Assembly: GCF_023502425.1 (NCBI RefSeq)
Contig: NZ_JAMFMA010000003.1
Location: 62,001-126,000 of the forward strand
DNA from: Flagellimonas spongiicola
Lineage (GTDB): Bacteria; Bacteroidota; Bacteroidia; Flavobacteriales; Flavobacteriaceae
Direction of reading: 5' to 3'
DNA: 64,000 nt
The notes under the pieces were generated by a model, which saw only the letters and a program-made list of their open reading frames with translations, searched no databases and was not told the origin of the DNA. Both the position numbers and the translations under genes were made by a program. Below, in pieces: positions 18,722-27,291 of this stretch (position 1 is its first letter; every line of letters begins with the position of its first letter).

Positions 18722-19081
18722 ATGAAAACAATCATAAAGTTAGAGGAATTGTTCATGCTGATTTTGGGGATATTCCTTTTTAGTCAACTACAATATGCTT
18801 GGTGGTGGTTTTTGGTATTGATATTACTTCCCGATATAGGCATGTTTGGTTACGCATTGGGAGACAAAGTGGGAGCTCACATATATAATGTGTTCCATCA
18901 TAAAGGATTAGGCATCTTGTTATATTTGATTGGAGTATTCTTGGCATATCCAATACTTCAATTGATAGGCGTCATATTGTTTTCGCATGCATCAATGGAT
19001 CGTATTTTTGGTTATGGGCTTAAGTACGACAAGGGATTTAAGTTCACACACTTAGGTAAAATAGGTAAAGAAGATGGGTGA
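18722..19081 (+). CDS. DUF4260 family membrane protein
   Basis: The 119-residue protein has about four membrane segments and the family motifs LLPDIGMFGYALGDKVGA (near residue 37), SHASMDRIFGYGLKY (near 89) and the terminal FTHLG. The function is unknown. It overlaps the next gene by 8 nt, which suggests co-translation in the run from hemW to the MmcQ/YjbR gene. Confidence 0.85.
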   Translation: MKTIIKLEELFMLILGIFLFSQLQYAWWWFLVLILLPDIGMFGYALGDKVGAHIYNVFHHKGLGILLYLIGVFLAYPILQLIGVILFSHASMDRIFGYGLKYDKGFKFTHLGKIGKEDG

Positions 19082-19697
19082 TTTATTAGAAGTCATTCTA
19101 GGATTAATACTTGGTGCCATTATAATGTATTGGTTCTTTTCACTATTCCGACGAAAAAGGAACAAGGATTTGACCAAACAACAATCCACGGTGCTCTTGG
19201 ATAAAATCAGAAGTGTTTGCAAATTAGTGTCCGTAGAAGGTGATTTTGCGGAGATTTACAATTATGAAAACACCAAGGAAGGTTTCTTCAGTTTATTGAG
19301 CAGTAAAAAAAAGGCCTTGATCATTGTAAAGGCAAAAGCTCATATAGGGTATGATCTTTCCAAATTGGATTTAAAAGCAGACGATGCAAAAAAGACCATT
19401 ATCTTAAATAATTTTCCACGACCGGAAGTGTTGTCCATTGAACCTGAATTGCAATTTTATGATATCAAGAATGGACTTTTCAATAGCTTTACGCCAAATG
19501 ACCTAACGAACCTGAATCAGGAAGCCAAAGATCATATCAAACAAAAGATACCAGAAAGCGGTTTAATGGATACGGCACGGACAGAAGCATTACAGGCGGT
19601 TTTATTGGTTGAAAAGATCGTGGAGACCATTGGCTGGAAATTGGATTACAGCGCTTTGGAAATATCGAATAGGGATAAGCAATTTTTAGAGCAATAA
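19074..19697 (+). CDS. DUF4230 family membrane-anchored protein
   Basis: One N-terminal membrane helix (about residues 5-24) is followed by a soluble domain with KLVSVEGDFAEIYNYEN and KALIIVKAKAHIGYDLSKL, which are DUF4230 hallmarks. Length is 207. The function is unknown. It lies inside a series of overlapping or closely spaced small genes. Confidence 0.85.
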   Translation: MGDLLEVILGLILGAIIMYWFFSLFRRKRNKDLTKQQSTVLLDKIRSVCKLVSVEGDFAEIYNYENTKEGFFSLLSSKKKALIIVKAKAHIGYDLSKLDLKADDAKKTIILNNFPRPEVLSIEPELQFYDIKNGLFNSFTPNDLTNLNQEAKDHIKQKIPESGLMDTARTEALQAVLLVEKIVETIGWKLDYSALEISNRDKQFLEQ

Positions 19698-19706
19698 AAG
19701 TAGCAT

Positions 19707-20108
19707 ATGAAAACCACAGTTATAACTTTACTAGTGTGCCTTTGCTTAGGCACTGCAATGGCACAAAACCAAGATTCAATGAAAACATTTGACCCTGCAT
19801 TTGCACATACGGTTTACTTCTGGTTTAAAGACCCAGACAATACTGCAGATCGTAATTTATTTGAAACCTCTTTAAAAAAGTTCTTGGACAATTCTGCATA
19901 CGCCAAGACCAATTTTATTGGTAAGCCGCCAAAAGCTACCCGAGAGGTTGTGGATGGTTCGTTTACGTATTCCTTGATTGTTACATTTGAATCTGCAGAG
20001 GCCCAAGAAGGCTATCAGAATGAGCAACCACATTTGACATTCATAGAAGAATGCAAACATTTATGGGAAAAGGTTATTGTTTATGATTCATTTGGGGTAG
20101 CGAAATGA
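19707..20108 (+). CDS. Secreted Dabb (stress-responsive A/B barrel) protein
   Basis: A signal peptide (MKTTVITLLVCLCLGTAMA, cleaved before QNQ) precedes a Dabb domain of about 100 residues containing FAHTVYFWFKDPDN and SFTYSLIVTFESAEAQEGY. Dabb domains are small dimeric ferredoxin-like folds with varied roles. It overlaps the next gene by 4 nt. Confidence 0.82.
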   Translation: MKTTVITLLVCLCLGTAMAQNQDSMKTFDPAFAHTVYFWFKDPDNTADRNLFETSLKKFLDNSAYAKTNFIGKPPKATREVVDGSFTYSLIVTFESAEAQEGYQNEQPHLTFIEECKHLWEKVIVYDSFGVAK

Positions 20109-20464
20109 ACGTTGAGGAACTACGCCAGTTGTGCATCCGAAAAAAAGGAGTGACCGAAGAATTTCCTTTTGATGAATCTACATTGGTATTTAAGGTAATG
20201 GGCAAGATGTTCGCTTTAGTCGCGCTTGAGCGTTTACCACCACAGTGTAACCTAAAATGCGATCCAGAGAAGGCGATTGAATTGCGTGAAGCGTATGATG
20301 GTGAAATCATACCTGGGTATCATATGAGCAAGAAACATTGGAACACCCTAATGTTGGAAAGCTTACCACCTGAACTTATACAAGAACTATTGGATCATTC
20401 GTATGATTTAGTCGTAAGCGGATTGACCAAAAAACTTCAGAACGAACTGGCGGCCTTGCCTTGA
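20105..20464 (+). CDS. MmcQ/YjbR family protein
   Basis: The 119-residue protein has the family pattern: VTEEFPFDESTLVFKVMGKM near residue 13, then LKCDPEKAIELRE, YHMSKKHWNTL and a C-terminal DHSYDLVVSGL. The fold is a DNA-binding-like double-wing motif, but no specific role is established. It is the last gene of the run before a candidate terminator. Confidence 0.88.
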   Translation: MNVEELRQLCIRKKGVTEEFPFDESTLVFKVMGKMFALVALERLPPQCNLKCDPEKAIELREAYDGEIIPGYHMSKKHWNTLMLESLPPELIQELLDHSYDLVVSGLTKKLQNELAALP

Positions 20465-20487
20465 TTTTGAAAAAATGTGAAATGCTT

Positions 20488-20522
20488 TATCGACAGTTAT
20501 CTACAATTCGTCGATAGTTTTT
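20488..20522 (+). terminator. Candidate terminator after the MmcQ/YjbR gene
   Basis: TATCGAC (20488-20494) and GTCGATA (20510-20516) form a 7-bp stem with a 15-nt loop followed by a run of T. The loop is long for an intrinsic terminator. The same repeat lies just upstream of the next promoter, so it could instead be an operator. Confidence 0.4.
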
Positions 20523-20523
20523 T

Positions 20524-20531
20524 TATATTTG
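20524..20531 (+). promoter_or_regulatory. -7 element for the receiver gene
   Basis: TATATTTG matches TAnnTTTG exactly and lies 63 nt upstream of the receiver protein start. It is the best visible promoter for the signalling locus that follows. The -33 region overlaps the preceding inverted repeat. Confidence 0.5.
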
Positions 20532-20594
20532 ACTTGTTTGTAGTCTTTTTCTGATTGATGTTCCCCACTTTTGTATACTAAACCGAATTAGATC

Positions 20595-20993
20595 ATGAAT
20601 GTGCTGTTCATAGAAGATGATATGATTGAGACCATGAAATTGCAACGAGCAATTTCTAAGTTTGAATCAAAGCACAAGATTATCGAGGCCAAAAATGGTG
20701 AAGAGGCCTTAGAGATCTTGAATGGGGGAACTCCGCCCGATATCATTTTATTGGATTTGAATATGCCTAGGATGAGTGGACTGGAATTTCTCTCAGTTAT
20801 CAAAAAAGATGAAAGGTTGAAATACTTACCAACTATCATTTTAACCACATCTGAAAACCGCGTTGATTTACTTAAATGTTTCGAAATTGGAATAGCTGGT
20901 TATATTATTAAGCCATTAAAATATGAAGATTACGAAGCCAAATTGAAGAAGGTTTTTGATTACTGGGAAATCAGTGAATTGATCAAAGGCTAA
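20595..20993 (+). CDS. Stand-alone receiver (CheY-like) protein
   Basis: The 132-residue protein is a complete receiver domain with no output domain. It has the acidic pair in FIEDDM (residues 6-10), phospho-acceptor Asp54 in LLDLNMPRMSG, the Thr of ILTTSEN and the Lys of IIKPLKYEDYE. LDLNMPRMSGLEFL is of the type often found with Bacteroidota soluble kinases. It immediately precedes the H-NOX operon, separated by 78 nt that hold an 8-bp inverted repeat, and may receive phosphate from the kinases or the Hpt protein. Confidence 0.9.
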   Translation: MNVLFIEDDMIETMKLQRAISKFESKHKIIEAKNGEEALEILNGGTPPDIILLDLNMPRMSGLEFLSVIKKDERLKYLPTIILTTSENRVDLLKCFEIGIAGYIIKPLKYEDYEAKLKKVFDYWEISELIKG

Positions 20994-20999
20994 CAAAAA

Positions 21000-21033
21000 A
21001 CCGTATTTCACAACATATTTTTTATAATACGGT
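21000..21033. promoter_or_regulatory. 8-bp inverted repeat upstream of the H-NOX gene
   Basis: ACCGTATT (21000-21007) and AATACGGT (21026-21033) are perfect inverted arms with an 18-bp spacer, 38 nt upstream of the H-NOX start. TACATTTA at 21045-21052 is a one-mismatch -7 element just downstream, so the repeat would cover the -33 region, as expected for an operator. No T run follows, so it is not a good terminator. Confidence 0.45.
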
Positions 21034-21071
21034 AGTACAATTCCTACATTTAAATCATAATATTCTTTATT

Positions 21072-21614
21072 ATGAAAGGAATTGTTTTTACCGAATTTCT
21101 GGAAATGGTCGAGTCCAACTACGGACTTGAGACTGTTGATTCCCTGATTGAAAATTGTGATCTTCCGTCTGGGGGTGCCTACACTTCCGTTGGCACTTAT
21201 GATTTTAATGAGATGGTAAGTTTGATTACCGAGCTTGGTAAACAGACAGGCCTAACACAAGACCAACTACTACATAGTTTTGGTCTTTTCTTGTTTAATG
21301 GACTTGTAGCTACCCATCCTGAGGTAGTTTCGAGCTATAAGAATCCTATTGGTTTGCTCCATAGTATTGAAGATCATATTCATGTGCATGTACGCAAACT
21401 ATACCCAGATGCAGAACTTCCTCAATTCAAGGTGCTTTCCAAATCGGATACAACATTAGAGATGATCTATACTTCGTCCCGTGGATTGTATTCCTTGGCA
21501 CATGGGTTAATTGAAAAAACCTTTGAACATTTCGGTAAAAAGGTAAACGTCGAGTACAAATTATTAAACGAAAATGGTACGGAAGTAAAATTCCGGCTAA
21601 CACAAAATGGATAG
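21072..21614 (+). CDS. H-NOX haem-based gas sensor
   Basis: H-NOX proteins bind haem b and sense nitric oxide (sometimes oxygen) and pass the signal to a partner kinase or cyclase. The 180-residue length is typical. The proximal haem ligand is predicted as His104 in HIHVHVRKLYPDAELP, and the haem-propionate motif YxSxR is Tyr133-Ser135-Arg137 in IYTSSRGL. The start MKGIVFTEFLEMV is like that of Shewanella H-NOX. Its stop overlaps the next kinase gene by 8 nt, which argues for translational coupling. Ligand selectivity cannot be read from sequence by eye. Confidence 0.93.
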   Translation: MKGIVFTEFLEMVESNYGLETVDSLIENCDLPSGGAYTSVGTYDFNEMVSLITELGKQTGLTQDQLLHSFGLFLFNGLVATHPEVVSSYKNPIGLLHSIEDHIHVHVRKLYPDAELPQFKVLSKSDTTLEMIYTSSRGLYSLAHGLIEKTFEHFGKKVNVEYKLLNENGTEVKFRLTQNG

Positions 21615-23967
21615 TAACGAAGTATCCATATTAAAACGGGCCCTTGAACGGGAAAAGAAAGCTCGTAAAGCAGCCGAAGGTCTACTGGAGACCAAGGCGA
21701 AAGAGTTGTACGACGCATCCATCCATTTAAAGGAGGCCAATGGTCGTCTTGAGAGTCTGATCAACAAAAAAGGTGATCGGATAGACAGTGCTTTCGTAAA
21801 CATTATCGATCCCTATGTGGTCATGGATATGATGACCAATGTGATCAATATGAACGCATCGGCCAAGGAATTCTTGGGATATGATCATACCAAAGAACAG
21901 GTGCAACTTTCTAATATTGTGCATCCGGATTATTTGGAATACACCGCAGAATCATTCCAAAAATTAATGCAGGTAGGAATATTAAAAAATTATGAAGCCA
22001 AGATAATAACCAAAACAGTTGGAGAAAAGTATGTGAACATAAATGCCAGTTTGATTTATAATGAAAATGGCAGTCCAATTGCAGCTCAGGGAGTAATTCG
22101 GGATATCACCAAAGAGGTTGAAATCAAGAAACTTCTAGAAGATCAAAAGAAACAGCAGGACATTATAGTTGAAAATTCTTCCCTAGGGATCCTGCTTATT
22201 GTAAAAGACAAAATTTTAAAGGCCAATAAGTCATTTGTAGATCTACTGGGCTACAATGAGATAGAGTTGAAAAATAAATCCATTAATGATATATCCTCCT
22301 TGGAAGACAGTGATTTGTATGAGAATTTGCTGAAGAAAAGTCTTGAGGACGATACCAAGAAATTTACCATCATCAGAAAATTTTTCAAGAAAAACGGAAA
22401 AACACTTTACGGCAAAACTTCCATGAGTAATGTGTTGGATTCTAAAGGGAACATTGAATACAGTGTTGCCATGATTGAAGATATAACCCGGGAAAAAAGG
22501 GCAGAGGAGCAAATTAGGGCCTCTGAGGAACGAATGGCCACGCTCATTAAAAACCTCCAAACAGGCGTGTTGTTGGAAGATCAGAATAGAAAGATCGTAT
22601 TGGCCAATCAAAAATTCTGTGACCTCTTCGGAATTCCAGTTAGTCCTGATACTTTGAAAGGTGTGAATAGTGAGAAATCCATTCACAAATACAAGAACAT
22701 GTTTTCTGAACCAGATGATACCCTGGGAAGAATCAATGAGGTAATCCAGAAAAAAGAAGTCATATCTGCCGATGAATTGGAATTGTTAGATGGTCGAACT
22801 TTTGAACGTGACTTTATTCCCTTGTTCAATAACGATGAATATCAAGGTCATTTATGGACCTACAGCGATATTACATTAAGAAAGAACTACCGTAAAAATC
22901 TCGAAATCCAAAAAGAAAAGTACGGCAGTATTATTGCCAACATGAATTTGGGACTGGTTGAGGTGGACAACGATGAGAACATCCTGATGGTGAACCAGAG
23001 CTTTAGTGAAATGATAGGCATACCTGCAGATGATCTTATAGGAAAGAACACAACAGAGGCATTTAAAATTGATATTCAAGATCAAGATAAAATCAAGGAA
23101 CACAACAAGAAAAGATTAAAAGGTATTTCAGATTCCTACGAAGTCTCTGTAAAAGTGGCCAATGGAGAACAACGTTTTTGGCTGATCAGTGGCGCACCTC
23201 GGTATGATGACGCAGGAAACGTAGTAGGATCTATTGGAATTCACCTGGACATAACGGATCAGAAAAACCTTGAACTACAAAAAGAAAACCTGGTATTGGA
23301 ATTGGAGGCCAGTAATAAAGGTCTTCAGGAATATGCACACATTGTTTCCCATGATCTGAAATCACCATTAAGAAGTGTAAGTGCTTTGGCTACTTGGCTC
23401 TACGATGATTACAAGGATACGCTGGATGAAAATGGACGGTACAACCTCAAGATGATGCAAGAGAAAATTGAGGGTATGGACAAGCTTATTACCGGTATCC
23501 TTAAATACTCCACGGTAAACAACGATGTACTTGATAATACCGAGGTGGATGTCAATGAGGTAATCCAAGAGATTAAGGAAATCATCTTTATTCCAGAACA
23601 TGTTTCCATAGTGCCAAGAAGGAAATTACCAAAGATTAAGGCGGACAAAACCAAAATCCATCAATTATTCCAGAATTTTTTGAGCAATGCGGTAGTGAAT
23701 ATTGATAAGAAGGAAGGACTGGTGGAAATAGACTATGTGGAGCATTCAAAATACTGGGAATTCAGTATCAAGGATAATGGAGTAGGCATACCTAAAGAAT
23801 ACCATGAAAAGATTTTCCAGATTTTCCAATCTATTGGCAATAAGGAACGATCTACGGGAATTGGACTGTCTATTGTAAAGAAAATTATTGATCGATATAG
23901 CGGCAAAGTTTGGCTGCAAAGTGAAATTGGTGAAGGAACAACATTCTATTTCACCCTTAAAAAATAA
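21607..23967 (+). CDS. Soluble multi-PAS sensor histidine kinase (H-NOX partner)
   Basis: The 786-residue protein has an N-terminal coiled-coil (residues 1-55), about four PAS domains (roughly 60-170, 185-300, 315-430, 440-555), a HisKA domain with phospho-acceptor His582 in AHIVSHDLKSPL, and a HATPase domain with DNGVGIPKEYHEK and GIGLSIVKKIID. There is no membrane segment, so it is cytoplasmic. The 8-nt overlap with the H-NOX gene makes it the probable H-NOX-regulated kinase. It has no receiver of its own, so phosphate must pass to a separate receiver and then Hpt, or directly to a regulator. Confidence 0.92.
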   Translation: MDSNEVSILKRALEREKKARKAAEGLLETKAKELYDASIHLKEANGRLESLINKKGDRIDSAFVNIIDPYVVMDMMTNVINMNASAKEFLGYDHTKEQVQLSNIVHPDYLEYTAESFQKLMQVGILKNYEAKIITKTVGEKYVNINASLIYNENGSPIAAQGVIRDITKEVEIKKLLEDQKKQQDIIVENSSLGILLIVKDKILKANKSFVDLLGYNEIELKNKSINDISSLEDSDLYENLLKKSLEDDTKKFTIIRKFFKKNGKTLYGKTSMSNVLDSKGNIEYSVAMIEDITREKRAEEQIRASEERMATLIKNLQTGVLLEDQNRKIVLANQKFCDLFGIPVSPDTLKGVNSEKSIHKYKNMFSEPDDTLGRINEVIQKKEVISADELELLDGRTFERDFIPLFNNDEYQGHLWTYSDITLRKNYRKNLEIQKEKYGSIIANMNLGLVEVDNDENILMVNQSFSEMIGIPADDLIGKNTTEAFKIDIQDQDKIKEHNKKRLKGISDSYEVSVKVANGEQRFWLISGAPRYDDAGNVVGSIGIHLDITDQKNLELQKENLVLELEASNKGLQEYAHIVSHDLKSPLRSVSALATWLYDDYKDTLDENGRYNLKMMQEKIEGMDKLITGILKYSTVNNDVLDNTEVDVNEVIQEIKEIIFIPEHVSIVPRRKLPKIKADKTKIHQLFQNFLSNAVVNIDKKEGLVEIDYVEHSKYWEFSIKDNGVGIPKEYHEKIFQIFQSIGNKERSTGIGLSIVKKIIDRYSGKVWLQSEIGEGTTFYFTLKK

Positions 23968-23984
23968 CCCAAAAGTAAAAAGCC

Positions 23985-25112
23985 ATGAAAGTAAATCAAG
24001 CAAAACGAATTAAAGGAGGAGAATGGGAATTTTCCCAGAACCAACCACTAAAGGAACCGTTGGTATTGGTTTTTGGTGACAGATTTTTATTGGAAGATGA
24101 AAACATCCACAGCGAAATCAAGAATTTATTCCCTGATGGGCACTTGGTTTTTGGATCCACCTCAGGTGAAATAATGGAAACCAATGTTTTTGAAGAGAGT
24201 ATTATTATCACCGCGATAGAATTTGAGCGTACCAACTTTTCAATAGTAAGTGAGAATATTGAGGATTATGTGGATATCGAAAAGATGGGTGCCGCTATTT
24301 CAGAAAAATTTGATACGGAACAATTGAGTCATATGTTCATTGTTTCTGATGGGAGTTTTGTGAATGGAAGCGGTTTAATAGAAGGCTTGGAATCCGTAGA
24401 TGGTTTTAAAGCTTCCATAACAGGAGGGCTTTGTGGAGACGGTGCAAGATTTGAAAAGACATTGACTTCCTATAATGAAAACCCGAAACAAGGCGAGGTA
24501 ATTGCCATTGGATTTTATGGGAAAGAACTGGAAGTGAGCTATGCCAACTTTGGCGGGTGGACACCCTTTGGTCCTGAGCGAACCATTACTAAATCTGAAG
24601 GCAATGTGCTTTATGAAATTGATGGCAAACCAGCTCTAGATCTCTATAAAAAATATTTAGGAGAGAAGGCCAATGAACTTCCACAAGCTGCTTTACTTTA
24701 CCCTTTGACCGTACAGCAGAACAATGAATCTGAACCTTTGGTGAGAACCATTCTTAACATCGATGAAGATTCTAGTTCCATGATATTGGCCGGAGATGTG
24801 CCAATGAATTCCAAGGTACAATTGATGATGTCTACCATGGATGATATTGCTGAAGGAGCGTCTAGCGCCGCAGAATTAGCAATGCGAGACCGAAACAAAA
24901 AACCGGAGCTGGCAATTTTGGTGAGTTGTGTAGGTAGAAAATTGGTTTTGGACCAACGTACCGAGGATGAGATCGAAGAAGTTGCCGATGTAATTGGCGA
25001 ACAAGCAAAAATCACAGGATTCTATTCCTATGGAGAGATGGCCCCTTTCGCAGGCAAAAACGAATGCCAATTGCACAATCAAACCATGACATTAACCCTA
25101 TTGAGTGAGTAA
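23985..25112 (+). CDS. FIST-domain signal protein
   Basis: The protein has 375 residues with FIST N (about 25-215) and FIST C (about 220-355) domains. Markers are VFGSTSGEIM (near residue 53), SITGGLCGDGARFEKT (near 145), LVSCVGRKLVLDQR (near 307) and GFYSYGEMAPF (near 344). FIST domains are sensory modules usually encoded next to kinases; the NO-sensing haemoprotein NosP of other bacteria belongs to this family. Whether this copy binds haem is not evident. It ends directly against the start of a kinase with no sensor domain, so it probably supplies that kinase's input. Confidence 0.9.
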   Translation: MKVNQAKRIKGGEWEFSQNQPLKEPLVLVFGDRFLLEDENIHSEIKNLFPDGHLVFGSTSGEIMETNVFEESIIITAIEFERTNFSIVSENIEDYVDIEKMGAAISEKFDTEQLSHMFIVSDGSFVNGSGLIEGLESVDGFKASITGGLCGDGARFEKTLTSYNENPKQGEVIAIGFYGKELEVSYANFGGWTPFGPERTITKSEGNVLYEIDGKPALDLYKKYLGEKANELPQAALLYPLTVQQNNESEPLVRTILNIDEDSSSMILAGDVPMNSKVQLMMSTMDDIAEGASSAAELAMRDRNKKPELAILVSCVGRKLVLDQRTEDEIEEVADVIGEQAKITGFYSYGEMAPFAGKNECQLHNQTMTLTLLSE

Positions 25113-26150
25113 ATGCATACCCTGCTAAAAAGACAACTGAAGAAGTTTATGCCCAAGGAATTCCTTGAGCATCCAGACATGGACAAGTTTTTGGAATCTG
25201 TGGACAAATCCTATTCGGATTATGACCAGAAGCTCAAAATGATCCAACGGGCAACTTCTTTGAGTTCAGAGGAACTATATCAAGCAAACCAACGCCTTAA
25301 CAAGGAAACGGAAGGACAACGTAAGGTATTGGAATCTTTGAGCAAAGCAGTTGCCTCCATGCAGGACAAGACCAGTGATCGCGTGTTGGATTTCAACCCA
25401 CAAAAATTAGTTGAGGATATTGAAAAACAAGCTTTGAAATTGGTGAAACTCACTTCTGAAAAAGATATGCTGCTCAAGAATTTGGAGCAACAGAATGAGT
25501 CCTTGAACAACTATGCCCATATGGTCTCACATGACCTCAAATCACCAATTCGGAATGTTCATTCATTGGTAAGTTGGGTATTTGAAGATGGACAAGAGGA
25601 TTTTAAGGAAAACAGTCGTGATAACGTTCAGTTGATCTTCCAAAATCTCGCAAAAATGGATAGTCTGATAGATGGAATTCTCCGACATTCAACCATAGAT
25701 TCCATACAAGAAAGCGAATCTGCCATTGATTTGGTCACTTTGATAGAGGAAATAGAGAGAACAATCTATGTTCCGGATAATATTACGATCAAAAAGAGCA
25801 AGAATTTGCCAACACTTTTTACTGGAAAATATCGAATAGAACAGTTGTTTAAAAACCTATTGACCAACGCCATAAGTGCCACCGAAGCAAACCCTGAAGG
25901 ACAGATTTTCTTGGATGTAAAAGAAGAAGAGAAGGAATGGATGTTCAGTGTCTCAGATAATGGAAAGGGTATTCCAAAGCACCTTCAAAACGGCATCTTC
26001 GGGATGTTCAAAAAGTTGGAAAACAACTCAGATGCTACTGGAATTGGACTGGCATTGGTAAAGAAGATAATCAATTACTACGAAGGTGATATTTGGCTTT
26101 CTTCTCAAGAAGACATGGGAACCACCTTCTTTTTCACAATAAAAAAGTAA
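25113..26150 (+). CDS. Soluble histidine kinase without a sensor domain (FIST partner)
   Basis: The 345-residue kinase has a coiled-coil N terminus (about 1-125), HisKA with His140 in AHMVSHDLKSPI, and a HATPase domain with SDNGKGIPKHLQ and GIGLALVKKIIN. It lacks PAS, GAF and membrane segments. The catalytic half resembles that of the upstream PAS kinase (compare NYAHMVSHDLKSPIRNVHSL with EYAHIVSHDLKSPLRSVSAL), which suggests duplication. The ATG directly follows the FIST stop codon and the Hpt gene starts 5 nt later. Confidence 0.92.
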   Translation: MHTLLKRQLKKFMPKEFLEHPDMDKFLESVDKSYSDYDQKLKMIQRATSLSSEELYQANQRLNKETEGQRKVLESLSKAVASMQDKTSDRVLDFNPQKLVEDIEKQALKLVKLTSEKDMLLKNLEQQNESLNNYAHMVSHDLKSPIRNVHSLVSWVFEDGQEDFKENSRDNVQLIFQNLAKMDSLIDGILRHSTIDSIQESESAIDLVTLIEEIERTIYVPDNITIKKSKNLPTLFTGKYRIEQLFKNLLTNAISATEANPEGQIFLDVKEEEKEWMFSVSDNGKGIPKHLQNGIFGMFKKLENNSDATGIGLALVKKIINYYEGDIWLSSQEDMGTTFFFTIKK

Positions 26151-26155
26151 ACGAA

Positions 26156-26479
26156 ATGACAGAGATACCCAACCTAGATTATATCAAGGAAATTTCAGGC
26201 GGTAATGAGGAATTTGAGAAGAAATTCTTAAGCATCATACAAGCGGAATTTCCAAAAGAAAAGAATGATTATATCGAAAATCTGGAATCCAATAACTTAG
26301 GTGAATCTGCCAAAATCGTTCATAAGATCAAGCACAAACTAGGAATTTTGGGTTTGACTGGAGGCTACAAATTAGCTGTAAAGTATGAAGAAGATTTAAA
26401 ATATGGAGACACCAAACTCAAGGAAGACTTCCTTGATATTTTGACATCTGTTGAAGAGTTTATCGTAAAAATAGGGTAA
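26156..26479 (+). CDS. Hpt phosphotransfer protein
   Basis: This 107-residue alpha-helical protein carries the Hpt pattern with probable phospho-acceptor His56 in AKIVHKIKHKLGILGL. The ATG at 26156 (MTEIPNLDYI) is chosen because the longer reading frame would overlap the kinase gene. A single Hpt gene downstream of two kinases suggests that both branches pass phosphate through it. The LytTR regulator starts 1 nt after its stop. Confidence 0.85.
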   Translation: MTEIPNLDYIKEISGGNEEFEKKFLSIIQAEFPKEKNDYIENLESNNLGESAKIVHKIKHKLGILGLTGGYKLAVKYEEDLKYGDTKLKEDFLDILTSVEEFIVKIG

Positions 26480-26480
26480 A

Positions 26481-27188
26481 GTGAGGTGTATAATTGTAGA
26501 TGATGAAGCAAGTGCTAGGGCTATTGTAAGAGAGCTCTGCCGAGCCATCCCAGAAATGGAAGTTGTGGCTGAGTTTCCTGATGCTTTGGAAGCGCTTAAA
26601 TTCCTTAAGGATAACAAGATTGACCTTGTTTTTCTAGATATCCATATGCCTAAACTTACGGGTGTAGATTTCATTGAAACCGCGGTTGATCCGCCCAAAA
26701 TTGTGTTGACAACATCCGATAAGGAATTTGCCATTGAAGCTTATGGCTACGAGTTTATACTGGATTATTTAGTAAAACCGATTTCCACAGAACGCTTCCA
26801 GAAGTGTGCCATGAAATTGTACAATACATTCATAAAAAACAATATTGAATCAGATCGTGAGCTTCAATCCAATGAGGACGATGAGCTTTATATTAATATA
26901 GATCGACGTCTGATTAAATTAAAGTTTGGTGAAATCCAATTGATAGAAGCCAAAGGCGATTATATCGAAATCCAGACCACGGATACGAGGTACCGTGTAC
27001 ATTCTACGTTAAAGAAAATCAAGGAAAAATTACCTGATTCCAGGTTTTTACAAGTACATAGGTCTTACATCATCAATTTCTCCCAAATAGTCGATATACA
27101 GGACAATAGCGTCTTAATTGAGCGGAATGTGATACCCATTAGTCGCTCCAATAGACCAGAGTTGATGCAGCGATTGAACTTGCTCTAA
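26481..27188 (+). CDS. LytTR-family response regulator
   Basis: The 235-residue protein has a receiver domain (1-120; acidic pair in IIVDDEA, phospho-acceptor Asp53 in FLDIHMPKLTG, Lys in YLVKPIS) and a LytTR DNA-binding domain (about 135-235; IQLIEAKGDYIEI and FLQVHRSYIINF). It starts with GTG, 1 nt after the Hpt stop. It is the obvious transcriptional output of the H-NOX/FIST relay. Targets are not known; the polysaccharide genes downstream are candidates by position. Confidence 0.92.
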   Translation: MRCIIVDDEASARAIVRELCRAIPEMEVVAEFPDALEALKFLKDNKIDLVFLDIHMPKLTGVDFIETAVDPPKIVLTTSDKEFAIEAYGYEFILDYLVKPISTERFQKCAMKLYNTFIKNNIESDRELQSNEDDELYINIDRRLIKLKFGEIQLIEAKGDYIEIQTTDTRYRVHSTLKKIKEKLPDSRFLQVHRSYIINFSQIVDIQDNSVLIERNVIPISRSNRPELMQRLNLL

Positions 27189-27210
27189 AAGAAAGAAAAA
27201 TACTACAAAA

Positions 27211-27231
27211 CTATTTTGAACGTTAAAATAG
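27211..27231. promoter_or_regulatory. Inverted repeat after the LytTR gene
   Basis: CTATTTT and AAAATAG form 7-bp inverted arms around a 7-bp spacer in the gap between the LytTR and STAS genes. No T run follows, so an operator or mRNA hairpin is more likely than a terminator. Confidence 0.3.
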
Positions 27232-27291
27232 ATAGACACTTTTTGAAAATGTTAAATGATAGAAAAAAATTCATATTAAATCTTTTTACAT

